DNA of 64,000 bases from Cupriavidus sp. AU9028 (lineage in GTDB: Bacteria > Pseudomonadota > Gammaproteobacteria > Burkholderiales > Burkholderiaceae), in assembly GCF_019795295.1 (NCBI RefSeq), contig NZ_JAIMCG010000001.1:465157-529156 (forward strand). The letters run 5' to 3'. A program made the position numbers and the translations under genes. A model generated the notes under the pieces. That model was not told where the DNA came from. It saw only the letters and a list, made by a program, of their open reading frames with translations, and did no database searches. Positions 56,450-64,000 of the stretch are shown here, in pieces; the first letter of the stretch is position 1; every line of letters begins with the position of its first letter.

Positions 56450-57094
56450 TCACTGCACCGGGGAAAGCACCTTGTCCGGATATTCGCAAAGGGTTTCGAT
56501 GGCGCAATGCCAGCATTCGGGCCGCCGGGCCTTGCAGACATAGCGGCCATGCAGGATCAGCCAGTGATGGGCGTCGTGCAGGAATTCATCCGGCACGACT
56601 TCCAGCAGCTTCATCTCGACATGGTGGACCGTCTTGCCCGGCGCGAGGCCAGTGCGGTTCGATACCCGGAAGATATGCGTGTCCACCGCGATGGTGGGGT
56701 GGCCGAAGGCGGTATTGAGCACCACGTTGGCGGTCTTGCGGCCCACGCCGGGCAGCGCCTCCAGGTCCTCCCGCGCGGTGGGTACGCGACCATCATGGCG
56801 CTCGACCAGAATCCGGCAGGTCTGGATGACGTGCTTCGCCTTGGTCTTGTACAGCCCGATCGTCTTGATGTAGCCGGCGACACCCTCCTCGCCGAGTGCG
56901 AGCATGCGCTCGGGCGTCGGCGCGACCGGAAACAGGCGCCGGGTCGCCTTGTTGACGCCAACGTCGGTCGCCTGCGCCGACAGCAGCACGGCAATCAGCA
57001 GCTCGAACGGCGAGCTGTACTCGAGTTCGGTGACGGGAGCCGGATTGGTTTCGCGCAGGGTTTCGAACAGCGCGCGGCGCTTGGCGGCGTTCAT
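56450..57094 (-). CDS. nth: Endonuclease III
   Basis: Base-excision repair glycosylase/AP lyase for oxidised pyrimidines. 214 residues. Helix-hairpin-helix [13 protein letters not shown] with the catalytic Lys nearby (the Lys of GVGRKT), catalytic Asp in [12 protein letters not shown], and the iron-sulfur loop [17 protein letters not shown] (C-x6-C-x2-C-x5-C). Its ATG overlaps the stop of rsxB (ATGA), the rsxB-nth coupling known from other proteobacteria. Confidence 0.97.
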   Translation of the reverse strand: MNAAKRRALFETLRETNPAPVTELEYSSPFELLIAVLLSAQATDVGVNKATRRLFPVAPTPERMLALGEEGVAGYIKTIGLYKTKAKHVIQTCRILVERHDGRVPTAREDLEALPGVGRKTANVVLNTAFGHPTIAVDTHIFRVSNRTGLAPGKTVHHVEMKLLEVVPDEFLHDAHHWLILHGRYVCKARRPECWHCAIETLCEYPDKVLSPVQ

Positions 57095-57831
57095 CGGCTG
57101 CCGCCCGGGCTCTGCTCCAGGCGCTTCTGCCTGGCCCGCGCGATCGCCGCCTCGATGATGGCCTTCTTGCGCGCCTGCGCGGCCCGCTCCTCGTCGGACT
57201 GCACCGGTTCCTGCTTCAGCGCCTCCAGCTTGGCGGCCGCCTTGGCTGCCAGGCGCGCTTCGTTCTCCTCGCGCTCGCGCACCAGACGGCGGTTGCGCGC
57301 CTCGAAGCGTTCCCGCGCCTGGTCGGCCTGATGCTGGCTCCAGGCATCCCAGCCGGTGCGGTTGCCCGTCACCGGAATCATCGCGATGCAGTCGACCGGG
57401 CAGGGCGCGACGCACAGGTCGCAGCCGGTGCACCAGTCGGGCAGCACGGTATGCATCTGCTTCGGGGCGCCGACGATTGCATCGACGGGGCAGGCCTGGG
57501 TGCAGAGCGTGCAGCCGATGCACAGCGTTTCGTCGATGCAGGCGACGGCGCGCGGCTGCTCGATGCCGCGCTCGGGGTCGAGTGGCAGCACCGGCACGCC
57601 GAGTTCGGCCGCCAGACGCCGTACGCCTTCCGCGCCGCCCGGCGGGCAGCGATTGCAGTCCGCTTCGCCCCGCGCCATGGCCTCTGCGTAGGGACGGCAG
57701 CCGGCAAAGCCGCACTTGGTGCACTGCGTCTGGGGCAACAGGGCGTCGAGCCGGTCGGCGCGCGCGAGGGGCGCGTGGGGGTCGCGGGGCAGGGGTATCA
57801 CGGTATCGATGAGGCTTGTGCTGCGCGCCAA
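57091..57831 (-). CDS. rsxB: Electron transport complex subunit RsxB
   Basis: 246-residue ferredoxin-like protein with three iron-sulfur sites: [17 protein letters not shown]...[21 protein letters not shown] and [16 protein letters not shown]. The C-terminus is a charged helical extension (about 60 residues rich in Glu, Arg, Lys, Ala). RsxB passes electrons in the Rsx/Rnf complex. In beta-proteobacteria it is often found alone with nth, as here, with no other rsx genes visible, so it may serve a different partner. The start codon MARSTSLI at 57831 has no hydrophobic anchor of the E. coli type. Confidence 0.92.
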   Translation of the reverse strand: MARSTSLIDTVIPLPRDPHAPLARADRLDALLPQTQCTKCGFAGCRPYAEAMARGEADCNRCPPGGAEGVRRLAAELGVPVLPLDPERGIEQPRAVACIDETLCIGCTLCTQACPVDAIVGAPKQMHTVLPDWCTGCDLCVAPCPVDCIAMIPVTGNRTGWDAWSQHQADQARERFEARNRRLVREREENEARLAAKAAAKLEALKQEPVQSDEERAAQARKKAIIEAAIARARQKRLEQSPGGSR

Positions 57832-58019
57832 CGCGTACTGTGCCGCGGCGCGGCAAGGATTATCCCCGATTTCGCCGTTCCGCAGAAAATCGCAAGATGC
57901 ACGGGTTCAGCAGGAATGCGGCGATGCGGCGTCGCCGTCGGTCCCCCGGCCGGCCTGTTGCCATTCGCGCCCGACGCCTTCCGGCGGGGTGCAAACCGGA
58001 CTACCCGTCACAACTACGC

Positions 58020-58679
58020 ATGACGACCGAAATCAAGTCAAAGCGCGATCCCGAGGGGACGCGGCGCCGCATTCTTGACGCAGCCACCGAGGAGTTCGCC
58101 AAAGGCGGTCTCGCCGGCGCCCGCGTGGATCAGATCGCACGGCGCGCGGAAACCAACGAGCGGATGCTCTATTACTACTACGGCAGCAAGGAGGGATTGT
58201 TTCTTGCCGTGCTCGAGCGGCAGTATGCGCGCTTTCGCGCGGACGAGGCGCGGCTGCAGATCTCGGACGAGGACCCCACCGTGGCGGTACGGACGCTGGC
58301 TCGCTTCGTCTGGGACTGGTACTACGAGCATCCCGACTTCATCCGCCTCGTCAACAGCGAGAACCTGCATGAGGCTCGCCACCTGAAGAAGTCGTCGCAG
58401 CTGCACCAGCTGGTCAATCCGGTCGTCGATGTCCTCGCCGAGATCCTTCGGCGCGGCCAGCGCAAGGGCGTCTTTCGCGACGGCATTGACGTGTCGCAGC
58501 TGTACCTGACGATTTCGGCGCTGGGGTATTACGTGCTGTCCAATCGCTACACCATCAGCGCGGTGCTGGGACGGGACGTCGCGTCGCAGGAAGAGCATGA
58601 GCGCCTGGCGCAATTGCATGGCGACATGCTGCTGTCCTATCTGACTTGCCCGCCGCCGGACCGCGCGCAGGGCGAATAG
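58020..58679 (+). CDS. TetR-family transcriptional regulator
   Basis: 219 residues. N-terminal helix-turn-helix (GTRRRILDAATEEFAKGGLAGARVDQIARRAETNERMLYYYYGSKEGLFLAVLE) and a C-terminal ligand domain of the TetR_C type (FVWDWYYEHPDFIRLVNSENLHEARHLKKS). Convergent with phaZ, whose stop is 87 bp away, and transcribed away from rsxB. Ligand and targets unknown. Confidence 0.9.
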   Translation: MTTEIKSKRDPEGTRRRILDAATEEFAKGGLAGARVDQIARRAETNERMLYYYYGSKEGLFLAVLERQYARFRADEARLQISDEDPTVAVRTLARFVWDWYYEHPDFIRLVNSENLHEARHLKKSSQLHQLVNPVVDVLAEILRRGQRKGVFRDGIDVSQLYLTISALGYYVLSNRYTISAVLGRDVASQEEHERLAQLHGDMLLSYLTCPPPDRAQGE

Positions 58680-58766
58680 CGGCGACGGAAAGCGACGTAA
58701 AGGGGAGGGCAGGCGCCGGCGGGGGCCGTTGCCGGCGATGGCGCCAGCCATCGCCCGGTGCCCCGG

Positions 58767-60008
58767 TCAGCGGTACTTGCGGATGAAGTCGCGCAGCTCG
58801 GGATAGATCGTCTCGCGCCAGCGGCGGCCCGAGAAGATGCCGTAGTGACCGCACTTGGGTGCGGTCAGGTGACGCCGGCGCTTCGGATCGATGCCGGTAC
58901 ACAGGTCGTGCGCGGCGGCGGTCTGGCCGGCCCCGGAAATGTCGTCCAGCTCGCCTTCGATGGTCAGCAGCGCGGTGTCGCGGATGTCCTGGGGGCGCAC
59001 CGGCAGGCCGTCGATTTCCCAGGTCCCGTTGGCCAGCCGGAACTCCTGGAACACTTCACGGATGGTATCCAGATAGTACTCGGCCGCCATGTCGAGCACC
59101 GCGTTGTACTCGTCATAGAAACGCACGTGCGCTTCCGCGTCGTCCGCATCGCCTTCCACCAGGCTCAGGTAGTAGTCGTAGTGCGACGACAGGTGGCGGT
59201 CCGGATTCATGGCGACGAAACCCGCATGCTGCAGGAAGCCCGGGTAGACCCGGCGGCCATGACCGGGATAGTTCGCCGGCACCGTGTAGATGACGTTGTT
59301 CTCGAACCACTCGAAGGACTTGGTGGTCGCCAGCGAATTGACCGCGGTCGGGCTCTTGCGCGCGTCGATCGGGCCGCCCATCATCGTCATCGATTTCGGC
59401 GTCTTCTCGCCGGCGCTGGCCATCAGCGAGATCGCCGCCAGCACGGGCACGGTCGGCTGGCATACCGAAATGACGTGCAGCTCCTGCGCGCCGATATGGC
59501 GGATGAAGTCCTGGATGTAGTGCACGTAGTCGGCCAGGTGGAACGCCCCCTCTTCGACCGGCACCATGCGCGCGTCAACCCAGTCGGTGACATAGACCTT
59601 GTGGTCCTGCAGCAGCGTGCGCACGGTATCGCGCAGCAGCGTCGCGTGGTGTCCCGACAACGGCGCGCATACCAGCACTACCGGCTCGTCCTTCAGCAGC
59701 CGGATGGTATCGGGATCGTCCGCGTAGCGCTTGAAGCGCAGCAGCTTGCAGAACGGCTTTTCGAGCACGGTTTGCTCGACGACCGGAATCTCGCGGCCAT
59801 TGGAGCGCACCGACTTGATGTCGAAGGCCGGTTTTTCGTATTCCTTGCCGAGCCGGTACAACAGCTCGTAGCCCGCGGCGAGCCGGGTGGCGCCGGGAAC
59901 GAACGACATCGGGCTCAGGGGATTGGTAAAGGTCTTCGCGGTCGCCTGCGCCCATGCGGTGAGCGGGTTCAGGATCGAGCGCTGAAATTCATGCAGTTGA
60001 TAAAGCAT
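58767..60008 (-). CDS. phaZ: Intracellular polyhydroxybutyrate depolymerase PhaZ
   Basis: 413 residues, starting MLYQLHEFQRSILNPLTAWA, as remembered for the Cupriavidus necator PhaZa1 depolymerase, which mobilises PHB granules in the cell. The nucleophile is Cys183 in HVISVCQPTVPVL, with the Asp in TIEGELDDISGAGQT and the His in KCGHYGIFSGRRWR completing the triad. No signal peptide, as expected for the granule-bound enzyme. A promoter with an inverted repeat lies upstream (60056-60085). The very close match supports a Cupriavidus-type host. Confidence 0.97.
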   Translation of the reverse strand: MLYQLHEFQRSILNPLTAWAQATAKTFTNPLSPMSFVPGATRLAAGYELLYRLGKEYEKPAFDIKSVRSNGREIPVVEQTVLEKPFCKLLRFKRYADDPDTIRLLKDEPVVLVCAPLSGHHATLLRDTVRTLLQDHKVYVTDWVDARMVPVEEGAFHLADYVHYIQDFIRHIGAQELHVISVCQPTVPVLAAISLMASAGEKTPKSMTMMGGPIDARKSPTAVNSLATTKSFEWFENNVIYTVPANYPGHGRRVYPGFLQHAGFVAMNPDRHLSSHYDYYLSLVEGDADDAEAHVRFYDEYNAVLDMAAEYYLDTIREVFQEFRLANGTWEIDGLPVRPQDIRDTALLTIEGELDDISGAGQTAAAHDLCTGIDPKRRRHLTAPKCGHYGIFSGRRWRETIYPELRDFIRKYR

Positions 60009-60055
60009 TGCCGGGCACCTGCCTTTTCCGTCTCGGGTTATGCAGTCTGTGGCAG

Positions 60056-60085
60056 ATTATGCGCCTAAACAGACATGTTTGCGAA
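60056..60085 (-). promoter_or_regulatory. Candidate phaZ promoter with spacer palindrome
   Basis: Minus strand TTCGCA, 18-bp spacer, CATAAT (4/6 and 5/6 matches). The spacer region carries the perfect inverted repeat AAACA-TGTC-TGTTT (60067-60080), well placed for repressor binding. About 50 bp before the phaZ ATG. Confidence 0.45.
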
Positions 60086-60259
60086 CGATCGTACGGAAGA
60101 TCGTGCAACGCAGCATATCCCCTACGTTACGCCGGGGCAGGCGGAACACAATAGGACAATGACCTCAATTCCGCGCCGGCGGGCGCCTACAAGACAAGGT
60201 AGTGAAGTATCCGCCACGAAGTGACGACAGGGAGGAGAGACGGCGCACAGAGACGTTGA

Positions 60260-60286
60260 AAAAAAAAGACGGCCATGGCGGCCGTC
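60260..60286 (-). terminator. Rho-independent terminator after aromatic aminotransferase
   Basis: Stem GACGGCC/GGCCGTC (60068+200 region, 60268-60286) followed on the minus strand by nine T residues. It ends the transcript of the gene at 60309-61505. Confidence 0.85.
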
Positions 60287-60308
60287 CCTTTTCGCGAGGC
60301 GTCGTCCC

Positions 60309-61505
60309 TTACAGCACGGCGGCGATCGCGTTGACGACCGCGTCGATATTCCGGCTGTTCAGCGCTGCCACGCAGATGCGGCCGGTGCCGACGGCGTAGA
60401 TGCCGTGCTCCGACTTCAGGCGCTCGACCTGCTCGGTGGTCAGGCCCGAGTACGAGAACATGCCGCGTTGCGCCTTCACGAAGGAGAAGTCGCGCGATAC
60501 GCCCTTGGCAGCCAGCTTGTCGACCAGCGCATGGCGCATCTGCTTGATGCGCTCGCGCATTTCGCCCAGCTCTTCTTCCCACATCGCGCGCAGCTCGGGG
60601 CTGTTCAGCACGGTGGCAACGATGGTGCCGCCGTGCGTGGGAGGATTCGAGTAGTTGGTGCGGATCACGCGCTTGACTTGCGACAGCACGCGCTGCGCCT
60701 CGTCCTTCGACGTGGTGACGATCGACAGCGCGCCGACACGCTCGCCGTACAGCGAGAAGCTCTTCGAGAAGGAGCTCGAGACGAAGAAGGGCAGGCCCGA
60801 GTCGGCGAACAGGCGCACCGCGGCGCCGTCCGGGTCGATGCCGTCGGCAAAGCCCTGGTAGGCCATGTCGAGGAACGGGATCAGGTTGCGTTCCTGGATC
60901 AGGGAGACGACCTGCTTCCATTGCTCGACCGACAGGTCCACGCCGGTGGGGTTATGGCAGCAGGCGTGCAGCACCACGATGGTGTTGGCCGGGTACGACT
61001 TCAGCGACTCGACCATGCCGGCGAAATCCAGGCCATGGCTGGCGGCGTCGTAATAGCGGTAGTTGACCACGGGGAAACCGGCGGCCTCGAACAGCGCGCG
61101 GTGGTTTTCCCAGCTCGGGTCGCTGATGGCGACCTGGGCGTCCGGATAGAGCCGCTTGAGGAAATCGGCGCCGATCTTCAGCGCGCCGGTGCCGCCCAGC
61201 GCCTGCGCGGTGACCACGCGGCCGTCGCGCAGCAGCGCCGAATCCTTGCCGAACAGCAGGTTCTGCACGGCCTGGTCGTAGGCGGCAATGCCCTCGATCG
61301 GCAGATAGCCGCGCGGGGTGGCGGTGGCCAGGCGGGCCTTCTCGGCTTCCTGCACGGCGCGCAGCAGCGGAATTTTCCCTTCGTCGGTGAAGTAGACGCC
61401 CACGCCGAGATTGACCTTGGTGGGTCGGGTATCGGCGTTGAACGCTTCATTCAGGCCCAGGATGGGATCGCGCGGGGCCATCTCGACGGCAGAAAACAAA
61501 CTCAT
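60309..61505 (-). CDS. tyrB: Aromatic-amino-acid / aspartate aminotransferase
   Basis: Class I PLP aminotransferase of 398 residues of the TyrB/AspC group: MSLFSAVEMAPRDPILGLNEAF, VNLGVGVYFTDEGKIPLLRAV, LHACCHNPTGVDLS, DMAYQGFADG, PLP lysine in VSSSFSKSFSLYGERVGAL, and RTNYSNPPTHGG. It transaminates tyrosine, phenylalanine and/or aspartate with 2-oxoglutarate in the cytoplasm. Given the attenuated aroG earlier in the window, it is a further aromatic amino acid gene but not linked to it. Divergent from uvrB. Confidence 0.95.
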   Translation of the reverse strand: MSLFSAVEMAPRDPILGLNEAFNADTRPTKVNLGVGVYFTDEGKIPLLRAVQEAEKARLATATPRGYLPIEGIAAYDQAVQNLLFGKDSALLRDGRVVTAQALGGTGALKIGADFLKRLYPDAQVAISDPSWENHRALFEAAGFPVVNYRYYDAASHGLDFAGMVESLKSYPANTIVVLHACCHNPTGVDLSVEQWKQVVSLIQERNLIPFLDMAYQGFADGIDPDGAAVRLFADSGLPFFVSSSFSKSFSLYGERVGALSIVTTSKDEAQRVLSQVKRVIRTNYSNPPTHGGTIVATVLNSPELRAMWEEELGEMRERIKQMRHALVDKLAAKGVSRDFSFVKAQRGMFSYSGLTTEQVERLKSEHGIYAVGTGRICVAALNSRNIDAVVNAIAAVL

Positions 61506-61744
61506 TTGGAATTCTCGTGGTCGGCTATGTGGTAAATCGGGAAGGCGTAGAATGCTCGGGCATTGCGGCTGGTGCCGCGCGCAGCGCTTGAAAGCGGGCG
61601 CGCAACCCCGAGATTCTAGCCTATTCGCCCCCGCCAGCCGTTGCGGAATTGGGACGCAACTGGTGCGTCCCGGCCCTGCTGGGCACCGCCCGTAACTGCT
61701 TCCCGCGTCACATTGCATTGACAGCACCCGCCAGACCCACGCCT

Positions 61745-63841
<2,097 letters not shown>

Positions 63842-63872
63842 TCGTTACGGTGTCGGCGCTGGCAAGTGCCCG

Positions 63873-64000
63873 ATGCCCTTGTATCTTAATGGTTGGGATT
63901 TGGACCGGCTCAGTAGCCCGACTGCCCTCTGGGACCTCAAGCCCGTGGGAGAGCGCTGGGATCTGGGTCGGACCGTTCTTTCTTGCAACCCGTACGGTTG
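63873..64000 (+). CDS. Possible start of an unknown gene, cut by window end
   Basis: An ATG at 63873 opens a frame of at least 42 codons running off the window (begins MPLYLNGWDLDRLSSPTALW). It lies 32 bp after uvrB. The composition is protein-like (several Trp, Leu, Asp), but codon choice (TTG, TAT, CTT, AAT, GGT, TCT) is unlike the GC-rich usage of its neighbours, which suggests either foreign DNA or chance. I do not recognise it. Confidence 0.35.
   Translation, partial: MPLYLNGWDLDRLSSPTALWDLKPVGERWDLGRTVLSCNPYG

Larger units (their letters stand above)
60009..60308. other. phaZ / aromatic aminotransferase intergenic region
   Basis: 300 bp without a gene. It holds the phaZ promoter candidate (60056-60085), two similar GATCGT(A/G)C motifs at about 60086-60110, and the terminator of the upstream minus-strand aminotransferase gene at 60260-60286. 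Nothing else is seen. Confidence 0.6.

Overview
The window looks like a housekeeping stretch of a chromosome from a high-GC beta-proteobacterium of the Burkholderiales, most probably Cupriavidus or a close Ralstonia relative. This is an inference from several features. There is a near family-typical intracellular PHB depolymerase (phaZ). The urease operon has ureJ inside it. Two Bug/TctC periplasmic binding proteins are present. The gene order nadK-recN next to hrcA-hemH-hslR-grpE and the strong GC bias of third codon positions fit as well. No prophage, integrase, intact insertion sequence, CRISPR array or rRNA is visible; there is one tRNA gene (Val, anticodon CAC).

Layout. 0-6.4 kb: urease operon ureD(partial)-A-J-B-C-E-[DUF559 gene]-F-G. 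6.4-8.5 kb: AraC regulator and Fsr-type exporter on the minus strand, then tRNA-Val. 8.9-18.1 kb: acyl-CoA and organic-acid catabolism (LysR regulator, acyl-CoA dehydrogenase, two GSTs, Bug receptor, phosphotransferase, enoyl-CoA hydratase, 3-hydroxyacyl-CoA dehydrogenase). 18.3-26.3 kb: aminotransferase, PIN protein, yaaA, M14 carboxypeptidase, a lipoprotein with a histone-like tail, N-formylglutamate amidohydrolase, a second Bug receptor with a divergent LysR gene. 26.3-30.4 kb: VWA protein, GNAT, MoxR ATPase and two small cytochromes c. 30.4-30.9 kb: a broken Doc-type toxin with a possible partner. 31-39.3 kb: yhdP-nitrilase-tldD followed by aroG, which has its own promoter and attenuator. 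39.4-45.3 kb: glnE overlapping a rhombosortase gene, then convergently a subtilisin-like protease with a GlyGly-CTERM tail and a lipoprotein resembling its propeptide. 45.4-52.8 kb: recN, nadK, hrcA, hemH, hslR, grpE and a thioredoxin-like protein. 52.8-64 kb: outer-membrane phospholipase A, DUF1841, EamA exporter, nitroreductase, rsxB-nth, TetR, phaZ, aromatic aminotransferase, uvrB, and a partial unknown frame at the edge.

The two most interesting systems are both readable from the sequence. (1) The leader of aroG (32094-32350, minus strand) has a sigma70-like promoter, a 23-residue leader peptide with a Phe-Tyr-Phe-Tyr-Phe-Phe run, mutually exclusive complementary segments 1:2, 2:3 and 3:4, and a U-tracted terminator. 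This is a complete classical transcription attenuator for DAHP synthase. (2) Rhombosortase, its probable GlyGly-CTERM protease substrate, and a free-standing propeptide-like lipoprotein lie side by side, suggesting a local processing and inhibition circuit.

A family of short GC-rich palindromic repeats (core CTCTCCCGC-N2-GCGGGAGAG) occurs in at least five clusters. One cluster is translated as the tail of a DUF559 gene inserted between ureE and ureF.
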